Source of the DNA: Pseudoduganella flava
GTDB taxonomy: Bacteria; Pseudomonadota; Gammaproteobacteria; Burkholderiales; Burkholderiaceae_D
Length of the DNA: 64,000 nt
Assembly: GCF_007830495.1 (NCBI RefSeq)
Contig: NZ_VLKW01000003.1
Coordinates: 620,001-684,000 of the forward strand
Reading direction: 5' to 3'
This document shows positions 18,557-27,277 of this stretch, piece after piece. Position numbers and translations under genes: made by a program. Below the pieces are notes generated by a model. It saw nothing but the letters and a program-made list of their open reading frames with translations, was not told where the DNA came from and searched no databases. The stretch's first letter is position 1. The number at the start of each line of letters is the position of its first letter.

Positions 18557-19498
18557 TCACGGCGTGAACACGATCCGCCCGCCACCGCGGGCCGGATCGG
18601 ACCACGCCTTCTCCACTTCCGCAAGCGGCACTGCCTGCACGTCCAGCTGGAACGTGCCGCGCGCGATCTCCAGCGCCAGCGCGGGCAGCTCCGCCAGGAT
18701 CGCCCGGTCCGACACGGAACCCAGGCCGCTGCCGACAATCTGCACGTTTGCCGCGCGCAGGAACATACCCGGCAGCGCCGCCGTCTCCCCCGCCATTGAA
18801 CCGACGTGGATCCACGCCAGCGGCAGGCCGCGGTCCGTGCGCTGCTTCAGCACCGCTTCCATGCAGCGCATCGCCACGTCGCCCCACACGAAGTCCAGCA
18901 CCACGTCCACGTCGCGCGCCAGCGTGCCAAGCCGCGGATCGCCCAGCGGTACGGTATCGGTCGCGCCCAGCGCCGGCAGTGCCGCCAGCTTGTGTTCGTC
19001 GCGGCCCGCCGCGATCACCTGTGCCGCGCCTAGGTGCCGGGCGATCTGCACGGCCATGCTGCCTGAGCTGCCCGTCGCGCCCAGGATCAGCACCTTTTGG
19101 CCGGCCTGGAACGGCACGCGGCAGCGCAATGCGAGCCACGCCGCCATGCCGGGGTTCATCGCGGCGGCGAGCGCCACCGGGTCGCAGTCGCCCGGCAGTG
19201 CGATGCTGCGGGCGCGGTCGATCACCGTCTTCTGCGCCATCGAGCCGGCCATGCCGGGGCCCTGCACGAAGTAGCGCAAGGTGCCGTCCGGACCGCGGCC
19301 GACGCCGTCGATGCCGGGGATGAGCGGCAGCGCAGTGCCGCTCGAGTAGTGGGCGCCCGAGGCGCGGCCGCGCGTGACGTGATGCAGGCCCGCGGCAAGC
19401 ACGTCGACGAGGATTTCATCGGGCCCATCGGGCACGGGGTCGGCGATGTCGCTGTAGCGGGGCGGGTGGTCGAACGAGGTGACGACGGCAGCTTTCAT
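18557..19498 (-). CDS. Zinc-independent MDR-type alcohol dehydrogenase / quinone oxidoreductase (313 aa)
   Basis: Medium-chain dehydrogenase/reductase. The N-terminal GroES-like part has the PLIPGIDGVG block, the Rossmann motif appears as KVLILGATGSSGSMAVQIARHLG, and AAGRDEHKL carries the NADP-type basic residues after the second strand. The structural zinc Cys cluster is missing, which points to the quinone-oxidoreductase branch. The ATG at 19498 follows GGAGG. It is divergent from a MarR regulator with inverted repeats between, suggesting that regulator controls it. Substrate unknown. Confidence 0.9.
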   Translation of the reverse strand: MKAAVVTSFDHPPRYSDIADPVPDGPDEILVDVLAAGLHHVTRGRASGAHYSSGTALPLIPGIDGVGRGPDGTLRYFVQGPGMAGSMAQKTVIDRARSIALPGDCDPVALAAAMNPGMAAWLALRCRVPFQAGQKVLILGATGSSGSMAVQIARHLGAAQVIAAGRDEHKLAALPALGATDTVPLGDPRLGTLARDVDVVLDFVWGDVAMRCMEAVLKQRTDRGLPLAWIHVGSMAGETAALPGMFLRAANVQIVGSGLGSVSDRAILAELPALALEIARGTFQLDVQAVPLAEVEKAWSDPARGGGRIVFTP

Positions 19499-19540
19499 GG
19501 GAGCCTCCTGGGCAGAGTGGGAAGAGCGAGACAAATAAAG

Positions 19541-19578
19541 GTTCGTATTACGATCTATTATTGATGCGCATTACGAAC
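19541..19578. promoter_or_regulatory. Candidate MarR operator in the divergent intergenic region
   Basis: GTTCGTA at 19541-19547 and its inverse TACGAAC at 19572-19578 flank the gap, and 19543-19553 is itself an 11-base palindrome TCGTATTACGA. A related ATTACGAAC forms the right edge. These are the only clear inverted repeats between the oxidoreductase and marR starts, so a MarR dimer site is likely, but the assignment is by position only. Confidence 0.55.
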
Positions 19579-19598
19579 TATGTCAAGATGGCGTCACG

Positions 19599-20027
19599 AT
19601 GAAAAACAAAACGAAATCCACTGCCGTCGATGGCGCGGCCCTGGCTGATGCGCTGGTTCCTGTCGCCTTTGCGACGATGGCCGTGCTGAACAAGATCGGC
19701 GCCGAGAACGACCTGTCGCTGACGTTGCTGCGCGTGCTGGGCATCCTGCGCGACCGCCGCCCGCGGATGGCCGAACTGGCCGAACACCTGGGGCTGGAGA
19801 AGCAGACGATGTCCGGCCTGATCGCGCGCGCGGAAAAGCGTGGGCTGGTCGCGCGCGCCCAGAACCTGGCGGACGGCCGCGCCACCGACGTGTTCTTGAC
19901 GGAAGAAGGCGTGGCGCTCGTCGAGCGCCTGCTGCAGCAATTGCGCCAAGCCCTCGCACCGTTGACGGAGCGCCTGGACGCGGCGGACCGCCAGCAGCTG
20001 CAGGAGCTGCTGGAGCGCATGCTGTGA
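19599..20027 (+). CDS. MarR family transcriptional regulator (142 aa)
   Basis: Winged-helix DNA-binding repressor. The recognition region reads RMAELAEHLGLEKQTMSGLIARAEKRGLVAR, and the wing is RAQNLADGRATDVFLTEEG, all standard MarR. It is helical at both ends for dimerisation. It is divergent from the MDR oxidoreductase, with a palindromic site between, the usual layout for autoregulation and control of the neighbour. The ligand cannot be read from sequence. Confidence 0.93.
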   Translation: MKNKTKSTAVDGAALADALVPVAFATMAVLNKIGAENDLSLTLLRVLGILRDRRPRMAELAEHLGLEKQTMSGLIARAEKRGLVARAQNLADGRATDVFLTEEGVALVERLLQQLRQALAPLTERLDAADRQQLQELLERML

Positions 20028-20146
20028 GGAGGATGTCCGGCAGTGTGAACATGTAGTGCCGTGACGATTTTCGCGACGACTTTCCTGGCGCTTTGGTGAG
20101 TCGCCGCCTATGCTGAATTGCACAGGCTTGCACGGGGGAGACGCAG

Positions 20147-21055
20147 ATGGGGAACAGACAACGCGTGACGCTGATGGCCATGCTGGTTGCAGCGACAAAT
20201 GCGTATGCCTTGGGACAAGGGGAAGCGATTCTCCGGGTCGACAGGCTCGCGCTCGACAATGGGCAGGGAACGCCGTTTACACTGGGCAGCTTCGCTTCGC
20301 TGCAAGTGTCGAGTGTGTTCGGGAACTCGGGGTATATCGGGCCACCCGAGCACGGCGGCATGTGGCAATACTCGAGCAGCCTCGGCAATGCCGACCTGCC
20401 CGCGATCTGCGGCTTCGGGCATGGCGGGCAGTCCTGCAACCCTGTGCTGCAGAACTATTTCGCGCCGTTTTCGGACGCTGCCTACACGTTCCATTACGCC
20501 GACTACGACAATTCGGACCAGCAGTTGCGCGGACAGCTGCTGGCTGATACACCCTCCTCGCTCGCCATCGACACGCGAGGAGACGTGGGTATCGAGCATG
20601 AGGCTCCAGGCGGAAAATATGGCAGCGAAAGCACGGCCGACATGACACTCACCTTCCGGCTTGCCCATCCGGATCGCCTGCGACTGTCGTTCGACGCGGA
20701 TCCCTACACGAAGGTGTGGCACAACGGCGCGCACACTGACCTCACGTCCGAAGTGCGGTTCACGGCAACGTTAACGAACGCGACGACCGGGGAAACGGTG
20801 TTCTCGTTCGCGCCCGGGGACATCAACTTCCGCAACCGGGTGTACAACGATTTCGTCGTGCTGGACCCTGCCGCGGCGTCGTACGACATTACATCGGCGC
20901 TTCTGAACGATGCCGATCAGTACCAGCTCGTCATCAGCCAGTACGCTGGCAGCTACAACGGCGCCGGCGCGCCGCCAGTGCCCGAGCCGTCGCAATGGGC
21001 GATGCTTGGCGCCGGGCTGGGGCTGCTGACGTGGACGCGCCGTCGGCGAAGGTGA
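20147..21055 (+). CDS. PEP-CTERM sorting domain protein, exported (302 aa)
   Basis: Secreted protein of unknown role. It starts with a Sec signal (MAMLVAATNAYALG region) and ends with a PEP-CTERM tail: PVPEPSQW, a hydrophobic stretch AMLGAGLGLLTW and the basic terminus TRRRRR. This tail is cut and processed by an exosortase (EpsH/XrtA-type) in bacteria making extracellular polysaccharide. The central part is rich in Asn/Asp/Thr and beta-strand-like, with a Cys pair in ICGFGHGGQSC. No exosortase gene is in the window. Confidence 0.88.
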   Translation: MGNRQRVTLMAMLVAATNAYALGQGEAILRVDRLALDNGQGTPFTLGSFASLQVSSVFGNSGYIGPPEHGGMWQYSSSLGNADLPAICGFGHGGQSCNPVLQNYFAPFSDAAYTFHYADYDNSDQQLRGQLLADTPSSLAIDTRGDVGIEHEAPGGKYGSESTADMTLTFRLAHPDRLRLSFDADPYTKVWHNGAHTDLTSEVRFTATLTNATTGETVFSFAPGDINFRNRVYNDFVVLDPAAASYDITSALLNDADQYQLVISQYAGSYNGAGAPPVPEPSQWAMLGAGLGLLTWTRRRRR

Positions 21056-21068
21056 CACCGCCGCTTCG

Positions 21069-22562
21069 TCAGGCGCGTGCCACCTGTATCCACGTCGTCT
21101 TCAACTCCGTGTACTTGTCGAACGCGTGCAGCGATTTGTCGCGGCCGTTGCCGGATTGTTTGTAGCCGCCGAACGGCACCGTGATGTCGTCGTTGTCGTA
21201 CTGGTTCACGTGTACGGTGCCGGCGCGCAGCGCGCGCGACGTGCGGATCGCTTTCGACAGGTCGGACGTCCATACCGCTGCGTGCAGGCCGTACTGCGTG
21301 GCGTTGGCCTGCTTCACAGCGTCGTCCAGCGACGTGAAGCCGAGCACGGACAGCACGGGGCCGAAAATCTCTTCGCGGGCGATCGACATGTCCGCGTGGA
21401 CATTGTCGAAGATCGTCGGGGCGACGTAGTAGCCGCCCGATTCGAGCCGCATCCGTTCGCCGCCTGCCAGCAAGCGGGCGCCGGCAGCCTTGCCTTCGCC
21501 GATGTACTTCATGATCGTGCCGAGCTGGATGTCGTCGACGATCGCGCCCATCACCGTGTTCTCGTCGAGCGGATCGCCCGGCGTGAAGTCGGGCACCAGC
21601 GCCAGCGCCTTCTCGATGAAGCGCTCACGGATCGACTCCTCGACGAACAGTCGTGACGGCGCATTGCAGCTCTCGCCCTGGTTGAAGAAGATCGAGCCGA
21701 TCGACGCGGCCACCGCCGCATCGAGGTCCGGGCAGTCGGCGCAGACGATGTTGGCGGACTTGCCGCCCAGTTCCGTCCACGCCCGCTTCAGGTTCGACTG
21801 CCCCGCCATCTGCAGGATCTGCTTGCCCACGCGGGTGGAACCAGTGAACGCGATGCAGTCGACGTCCATGTGCAGCGCCAGCGCGCTGCCCGCCTCGTTG
21901 CCGAAGCCCGGCAGCACATTGAACACGCCGGGCGGTATGCCTGCCTCCAGCGCCAGCTCGGCGAGGCGCAGCGCCGTCAACGGCGACTTCTCGGAAGGCT
22001 TCAGCACGACGCTGTTGCCGGCCGCGAGCGCCGGCGCGATCTTCCACGACGCCATCAGCATCGGGTAATTCCACGGCACGATCGCGGCCACGACACCTAC
22101 CGGCTCGCGCGTGATCAACGCCAGGCTGTCGCTGGGCGCGGGCGCGATCTCGCCATACACCTTGTCGATCGCTTCGCCATACCAGCGGATGCAGTTGGCC
22201 GCGCCACCGAGATCGACGGACAGGCTGTACTTGATCGGCTTGCCCATGTCGAGCGTCTCCAGCAGCGCCAGCTCGTCGCGGTGGCGCTGCATCAGGTCGG
22301 CGAACTTGACGAGCACGCGCTTGCGCTTGGCCGGCGCCAGGTTGGCCCAGCGGCCGTCCTCGAATGCGGCACGGGCATTGGCGACAGCGAGCTCCACGTC
22401 GTCAGCGCCGCAGCGCGCGACGGGGCCAAGGTTGCGGCCGTCGATCGGCGACAGGTTGTCGAACTGCTGCCCGCTGCGCGACCAGGTGCGCTGGCCGTCG
22501 ATGAAGGCGCGCCCGTCGATGTTCAGGTTGCGGGCACGGTCGTGCCAGGTGGTGTCGGTCAT
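21069..22562 (-). CDS. puuC: Aldehyde dehydrogenase, PuuC-like (gamma-glutamyl-gamma-aminobutyraldehyde type, 497 aa)
   Basis: NAD(P)-dependent aldehyde oxidation. Motifs in order: PWNYPMLMASWKIAPAL, the cofactor loop FTGSTRVGK, catalytic Glu in TELGGKSANIV, catalytic Cys in FFNQGESCNAPSR, and EEIFGPVLSV. The sequence resembles PuuC/KauB enzymes acting on the aldehydes of polyamine breakdown. The rest of such a pathway (puuD, puuA, spuC-like) lies 6-10 kb away on the same strand, which supports the call but does not fix the substrate. Start ATG 22562 is preceded by AAGGAGAC. It is convergent with the PEP-CTERM gene. Confidence 0.82.
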   Translation of the reverse strand: MTDTTWHDRARNLNIDGRAFIDGQRTWSRSGQQFDNLSPIDGRNLGPVARCGADDVELAVANARAAFEDGRWANLAPAKRKRVLVKFADLMQRHRDELALLETLDMGKPIKYSLSVDLGGAANCIRWYGEAIDKVYGEIAPAPSDSLALITREPVGVVAAIVPWNYPMLMASWKIAPALAAGNSVVLKPSEKSPLTALRLAELALEAGIPPGVFNVLPGFGNEAGSALALHMDVDCIAFTGSTRVGKQILQMAGQSNLKRAWTELGGKSANIVCADCPDLDAAVAASIGSIFFNQGESCNAPSRLFVEESIRERFIEKALALVPDFTPGDPLDENTVMGAIVDDIQLGTIMKYIGEGKAAGARLLAGGERMRLESGGYYVAPTIFDNVHADMSIAREEIFGPVLSVLGFTSLDDAVKQANATQYGLHAAVWTSDLSKAIRTSRALRAGTVHVNQYDNDDITVPFGGYKQSGNGRDKSLHAFDKYTELKTTWIQVARA

Positions 22563-22749
22563 GGCTGTCTCCTTGTGATGATGCCGATTGTAGTTCGCCA
22601 CGCCGCAAGCGCGCAGCTACCGGCCGTCACTTCTCCCCCGTTCCCAACTGTTGCAAAGTCGCTACGCGTGACAATTGGTGACAATGCGGGGTGCTGATCA
22701 GTATTACAGTCAATTAGCAAAAAGATATTTACAATAAACCACAACGGGG

Positions 22750-23397
22750 ATGGACATGGCACTCTTTCGGTTACGCGGCCGTTACGGCCGTGCGGCAGCA
22801 CTCGTCTTCACGATTCTCGGTCCGATCCCCGCGCTGCTCGGCGGCTGTGCCGACCTGTCGGTGGCGCAGCGGGCTGGCGTCGGCATCGGCACGGCCGCGC
22901 TGGCCGTCTCGCCCAGCGCCGAGGTAGAGCAGACCTACTATCTCGGCAGCTTCGATCCGCAGGAGCAGTTGCCGCCCGCCGTGTACCGCATCCGCGTGCG
23001 CGGCCAGTCCAGCGTGCTCAATGCCACCAAGTTCGCGTCGAGCTGGGTGCCGGCCGAGGTGGTCGATTCGCTCAATCGCAATATCAGCTTCACCGGCAAG
23101 ACCAGCGATGTCGGCTATGGCAGCGGTGGCGATGCGTCCGACCTGAAGGATGCCGGCCGCGGCCTCGTGGTCTTCGGTCCGGAAGGCTTTCGCGAGGCGC
23201 CGCGCGGCCACCGGCTCGTGATCATCATGGGTTCGAGCCCGGAGACGGTGGAGCAGGCATTCTCCAGCGCGCTGGGCACCGTCGCACAGGTGCGGTACGG
23301 CGACACGGGCGCCGAACTCGATCGCACGATGTTCGCCAGGCTGACGGTACTGCACAGCGACAAGGAACGGCTGCGCGTATTGACCAGGCAACCTTGA
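22750..23397 (+). CDS. Predicted lipoprotein of unknown function, first gene of a pair (215 aa)
   Basis: Not recognised. An unusually long N-terminal signal (arginine-rich start, then AALVFTILGPIPALLGGC) ends in a lipobox LLGGC, so the mature protein begins at Cys about 33. The mature part has no repeats or membrane segments. An ATG two codons in (22756) has the better-spaced purine run and may be the real start. The second lipoprotein gene follows after 9 bases, so the two are surely one operon. A periplasmic or outer-membrane site is inferred from the lipobox; no enzyme motif is visible. Confidence 0.75.
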   Translation: MDMALFRLRGRYGRAAALVFTILGPIPALLGGCADLSVAQRAGVGIGTAALAVSPSAEVEQTYYLGSFDPQEQLPPAVYRIRVRGQSSVLNATKFASSWVPAEVVDSLNRNISFTGKTSDVGYGSGGDASDLKDAGRGLVVFGPEGFREAPRGHRLVIIMGSSPETVEQAFSSALGTVAQVRYGDTGAELDRTMFARLTVLHSDKERLRVLTRQP

Positions 23398-23406
23398 GGA
23401 GCTGCC

Positions 23407-25581
23407 ATGTCCTACCTGTCCACCACCTTGCGGCTGGTTGCCGCCGTGTCGTTCCTGTGTGTGCTGAGCGGTTGCGCGTCGCTGCAGATCGACGTCGACG
23501 TTTACAAGGGCCCGCTCGTCAACAACGAAGACATCCAGAGCCAGCAGGTGATCTCGATGGCGCTGTCGGCGAAACCGCTGATGATGTCGGCCCGGAACAG
23601 CTTGCTGGAGAAAGCGTTCAAGGATGATGCCCACCTGACCGAGCTGCGCACCTGCTTCGGCAAGCAGATCAAGCGCAGCTACCTGGCCGGCATCACGCTG
23701 CAGGACACCGCCCTGGAAAAGCGCAAGCGGCTGGCAATGCAGGTCAACGACCTGCTGAGCTTTTACCTGAATCGCGACGCCACGTTGGCGGTGGCACCGC
23801 TCACGTGCGAAGAAGTCAAACTGGACAACAATGCCGGCTTCACGGCCGGGCGCTTTGAAAAAGGTATCGATGAACTCGCGAACGCGGTGAGCACCGAGGC
23901 GGTTGCCCAGAAAAGCCGCTCCAGCGGCCCTTCGCCCGCCCCGTCCGACGCACGGGTGACGCTGGAAAGCGCACTAACCGACCTGGCCGCGCGAATGTTG
24001 TTCCTGTCGACGAACCAATGGCTGATCGAGGACGACGACGAAGACTCGCCCCGCTACCGCGCCCTGTTCGAAGCGGTGGCCAATTCCATCCTGCTGCACA
24101 TCGACGACCTGCAGAACCGCCGCAAGTTCGACAAGGATGTGCAGGTTGCCGGCACCACCGAAGAATCGGAACGCAACAAATCCAGGTCGCTGGCCAACCA
24201 GACCCAAAAGGTCCAGCCCGCCATCGATGTCATCGACGCCGAGATTACCCAGCTCCGGTACGAGCACATCAAGGCGATCAGGTTGTACGGCAAGGATGGC
24301 CCCGAAAGCAAGCGCATCGCGCAGGCCTTGACGGAAGCGCGGAACCAGCGCTCGCTGATGATCTACCTGCGCCCCAGCAGCGCCTATCTGCGCTCCGTGT
24401 TCGCTGCCACGTACACGCAACAGGACCCGGGCCTGGGCTGGCAGAACATGCTCAACGACCAGATCCTCGACATGTTCCACATCGGCCAAGACCCGAAAGA
24501 CGTCCGGCAGCTCCGCGCCGGCCTCGACAAAGCCTTCTGGCAGAACATCAACACGGTGCGCGTGAGCGCGGCCGGCAGTTCCAACTTCGTCGTCGCCAAG
24601 GACGATGTCGGCAACTGGTATGTGAAGTCGATGGGTTCCGATCCGGCGGCGATGGTCAACGCGGCGAAGAACCTCGCGCTGTACAACATGGGCGGCAAGT
24701 TCGACACGAACCTGCTGCGCGTCGCCGAGCTGCGCAACCGCAAGGACGATACCAATCTGTCCGACACGGAGCGCAACCGCGCCTCGGCCGAACTGACCTC
24801 GCTGACACGGGGGCAGACCGGTCCCGCCGTCGCCGCGCATGGCCAGACGTGGACGCTGTTCGACGAGCACTACCGCCAGCAGGGCGACAGCCAGTTGAAG
24901 GAGGTGGCGGGGCACGTCCAGTCGAACGCGTTCGCGCAGCAGCTGCGCGCGCGCTGGGCCGCCACGATGAAGGACGCCCCCAGCGATGCCCAACGCAATG
25001 CAGTGGACGGCACGCTGACACACACGCAGGTGACGAGCGCCTTCGCCGCCGTGCAGAACGCGGTGGTGCCGGCCACCGGGCAGGCCGGCGGCGATGCGCT
25101 GGTCAATGCCCTGGAAGCGCTGGGCCGCTACCGCGACGCCATCGACACGCAGCTGCTCGCCGCGGACGTGCTGGTCGCCACGGAAACGGCCGCCGCCACG
25201 CAAGCGGAACGCGACCGGTCGAACGCGGAGCAGGTGCTCGACGCCAGCCTGAAACAGCTGACCGTGGCCGAAGGCACGCTGCGCGTGGCCGAGACGGCGG
25301 CCGAGCAAGGCAATACCGCCCTGCTGCCTGGCGCGAAAGCGAATTACCAGCAAGCCCGCGCCCGCGTCGAGACGGATACGGCCGCCGCCGCGCTGGCCCG
25401 CAAGAACGCCATCGCTGCCACGGACGCGCTGAGCGCCGCCACGCGACGGCGCGAGGCTGCACGGGGCGACGTCGACATCGTCGTCGGCGAGTACGTCCGC
25501 ACGGCAGCGGGCCGGCGGATGCGCTCGATCGAGGAGATGGAAACGGCCATCAAGGTCATCGGCCAGAGCATCCAACAGTAA
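23407..25581 (+). CDS. Large predicted lipoprotein with C-terminal coiled coil, unknown function (724 aa)
   Basis: Not recognised as a named family. The signal peptide ends in lipobox VLSGCAS (Cys about 23). The mature N-terminus QIDVDVYKGPLVNNE is followed by a long, mostly helical, charged protein. From about 590 to 700 it is rich in Ala, Glu, Gln and Arg with heptad-like spacing (AAATQAERDRSNAEQ and similar), which suggests a coiled coil, and it ends in IGQSIQQ. No catalytic motif is visible. With the small lipoprotein 9 bases upstream it forms an uncharacterised two-component envelope cassette. The frame stays open for 29 codons after the stop. Confidence 0.75.
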   Translation: MSYLSTTLRLVAAVSFLCVLSGCASLQIDVDVYKGPLVNNEDIQSQQVISMALSAKPLMMSARNSLLEKAFKDDAHLTELRTCFGKQIKRSYLAGITLQDTALEKRKRLAMQVNDLLSFYLNRDATLAVAPLTCEEVKLDNNAGFTAGRFEKGIDELANAVSTEAVAQKSRSSGPSPAPSDARVTLESALTDLAARMLFLSTNQWLIEDDDEDSPRYRALFEAVANSILLHIDDLQNRRKFDKDVQVAGTTEESERNKSRSLANQTQKVQPAIDVIDAEITQLRYEHIKAIRLYGKDGPESKRIAQALTEARNQRSLMIYLRPSSAYLRSVFAATYTQQDPGLGWQNMLNDQILDMFHIGQDPKDVRQLRAGLDKAFWQNINTVRVSAAGSSNFVVAKDDVGNWYVKSMGSDPAAMVNAAKNLALYNMGGKFDTNLLRVAELRNRKDDTNLSDTERNRASAELTSLTRGQTGPAVAAHGQTWTLFDEHYRQQGDSQLKEVAGHVQSNAFAQQLRARWAATMKDAPSDAQRNAVDGTLTHTQVTSAFAAVQNAVVPATGQAGGDALVNALEALGRYRDAIDTQLLAADVLVATETAAATQAERDRSNAEQVLDASLKQLTVAEGTLRVAETAAEQGNTALLPGAKANYQQARARVETDTAAAALARKNAIAATDALSAATRRREAARGDVDIVVGEYVRTAAGRRMRSIEEMETAIKVIGQSIQQ

Positions 25582-25671
25582 AACCTATCGTTTAGCGGCA
25601 AGCGCCTCGTGAAGGCCGTCGGCGCCGATGGCACGAAGGTGGCCGGACTGGCCGCCGCGCTCAGCGAATAA
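25582..25671 (+). other. In-frame coding-like extension after the lipoprotein stop codon
   Basis: Directly after TAA 25579-25581 the same frame continues open for 29 codons to TAA 25669-25671, with coding-like composition (reads ...FSGKRLVKAVGADGTKVAGL...). It has no convincing start of its own. It could be the original C-terminus cut off by a nonsense mutation, the 3' remnant of another gene, or chance. Confidence 0.25.
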
Positions 25672-25672
25672 A

Positions 25673-26617
25673 TCAGTCCAGCTCCCGCAGGAAGCCGAGC
25701 AGCGCCTCGTTGACGAGCGCCGGCGCTTCCTGCGGCACCCAGTGCCCGCAAGGCAGCATCACGCTGCCGCGCAGGTCCGGCACCAGCGCCGGCATCGCGT
25801 CGACGATGGCACGCATGCCGGGCATCGCCAGCCCCGGGTCGCGCTCGCCGGCCAGGTACAGCGCCGGCACCGTGACCCGCAGTCCCTCCAACGCCCCCTG
25901 CAGTTCCCAGTTCCGGTCCAGGTTCCGGTAGTAGTTCAACGGGCCGCGAAAGCCGCTGGCCGCGAAGGACTGCGCAAAGGTGTCGAGGTCGTGCTGCGTG
26001 AGCCAGGCCGGCAATGCGTCCGGCAGCGGCGCCAGCATGCCCGCGGCGCGATCGACCATGCCGAACGGATTGAGGCCGCCCTCCCCCGTCCCCGCGAACA
26101 GGATCTTGCGCAGCGTGGCCGGCACGTCCGCTTCCAGCTCGCGCTCCGCCACGCCGCTCTGCTGGAAGTACAGCGTGTAGAACAGCGCCTCCTCCGTGCG
26201 GGGGAACAGCAGGCTGGGGGCACGCGGCGCGCGGCCCATCATCGGCACGCCGATGCCGACGACGGCCCGAAAACGGTCCGGCCGCAGCAGTGCCGCATGC
26301 CACGCGACGGTGGCACCCCAGTCGTTCCCCACCACCACCGCTTGCGTTTCGCCCAGCGCATCGAGGATGCCTACCAGGTCGCCGACCAGGTGCCACACCG
26401 TGTACTGCTGCGGATCGGCCGGGCGGTCCGTTCCGCCGTAGCCGCGCAGGTCCGGCGCCACGGCACGATAGCCGGCGGCGGCCAGCGCGCCGATCTGGTG
26501 GCGCCACGCATACGACGTTTCGGGAAAGCCGTGGCACAGCAGCACCAGCGGCCCCGTTCCCTGCTCGGCCACGGCGAAGCGCAGGCCGTTGGCGTCGATG
26601 TTCCTGTACTGAAGCAT
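25673..26617 (-). CDS. Alpha/beta hydrolase, epoxide hydrolase-like (314 aa)
   Basis: Soluble alpha/beta hydrolase fold. HGFPETSYAWRHQ gives the oxyanion region (HGFP at 29-32) and VGNDWGA places Asp99 as nucleophile, which is the epoxide hydrolase/haloalkane dehalogenase type rather than a Ser esterase. A cap domain follows (about 130-220), and the C-terminal His lies in CGHWVPQEAP. It is divergent from an Rrf2-type regulator with repeated GTTAC boxes between, suggesting that it is the regulated target. Substrate unknown. Confidence 0.88.
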   Translation of the reverse strand: MLQYRNIDANGLRFAVAEQGTGPLVLLCHGFPETSYAWRHQIGALAAAGYRAVAPDLRGYGGTDRPADPQQYTVWHLVGDLVGILDALGETQAVVVGNDWGATVAWHAALLRPDRFRAVVGIGVPMMGRAPRAPSLLFPRTEEALFYTLYFQQSGVAERELEADVPATLRKILFAGTGEGGLNPFGMVDRAAGMLAPLPDALPAWLTQHDLDTFAQSFAASGFRGPLNYYRNLDRNWELQGALEGLRVTVPALYLAGERDPGLAMPGMRAIVDAMPALVPDLRGSVMLPCGHWVPQEAPALVNEALLGFLRELD

Positions 26618-26653
26618 GTCTCCTCCTCTTGCACGAAAACTGAAACTCTAGAC

Positions 26654-26702
26654 GTTACGGTATCACGTCACCGGCGTTACTGCAACTCGCCGAGTTACGG
26701 TA
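26654..26702. promoter_or_regulatory. Repeated GTTACGGTA boxes, candidate Rrf2 operator/promoter
   Basis: GTTACGGTA occurs at 26654-26662 and again at 26694-26702, exactly 40 bases apart (about four helical turns), with a third half-box GTTACTG at 26676-26682. All lie between the hydrolase and regulator starts; the last is about 22 bases before the regulator ATG. Binding by the regulator is inferred from position only. Confidence 0.45.
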
Positions 26703-26724
26703 AACTGCGGGTTTTGGAGGAACG

Positions 26725-27153
26725 ATGAGAAACGACTTCCGGCTGTCGCGCATGCTGCACGTGCTGGTTCACATCTACGGCAAAGAAGGCACCGCCAGCT
26801 CGGAGCAGATCGGCGCGATGCTGGATACCAACCCCGTGCAGGTGCGCCGCATGATGGCGGGCCTGCGCGACGCCGGCTACGTGGGCTCTTCGCAAGGCCG
26901 CGGCGGAGGCTGGGCATTGCTGGCCGATCCGCAGGATCTGACCGTGGGCGACGTCTACCGCGCCCTGGGCGAGCCGGCCGTCTTCGCGCTGGGCAGCACC
27001 AGCGATCACCCGCACTGCCCCGTCGAGCGGGCCGTCACGGGCACGCTGGACCGCGCGCTGGGCGTCGCGCAGGCCGCGCTGATGGCGGAGTTCGACCGCG
27101 TCACGCTGGCCGATTTCATCGCCGCCGCGCGGGCCGGCAAGGCGCATGCCTGA
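26725..27153 (+). CDS. Rrf2 family transcriptional regulator (142 aa)
   Basis: Winged-helix regulator of the Rrf2/YwnA type. The helix-turn-helix covers SSEQIGAMLDTNPVQVRRMMAGLRDAGYV and the wing is SSQGRGGGWALL. The three-cysteine cluster of Fe-S Rrf2 members (IscR, NsrR) is absent; a single Cys lies in HPHCPVE, so iron-sulfur sensing is unlikely, though redox sensing by one Cys is possible. A GGAGG site precedes the ATG. It is divergent from the epoxide-hydrolase-like gene. Confidence 0.9.
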   Translation: MRNDFRLSRMLHVLVHIYGKEGTASSEQIGAMLDTNPVQVRRMMAGLRDAGYVGSSQGRGGGWALLADPQDLTVGDVYRALGEPAVFALGSTSDHPHCPVERAVTGTLDRALGVAQAALMAEFDRVTLADFIAAARAGKAHA

Positions 27154-27277
27154 AGGCCCGGTGGGGCTTGTCCGGCACGCAACAGGCGATGACAAAGTTG
27201 ATCCAACCGTCAGGTTCTGCCTTTATAATCGCGGATTTTCCGCCCGCTAATTTCCTTCGCCGAAAGCCGCCATTCGC

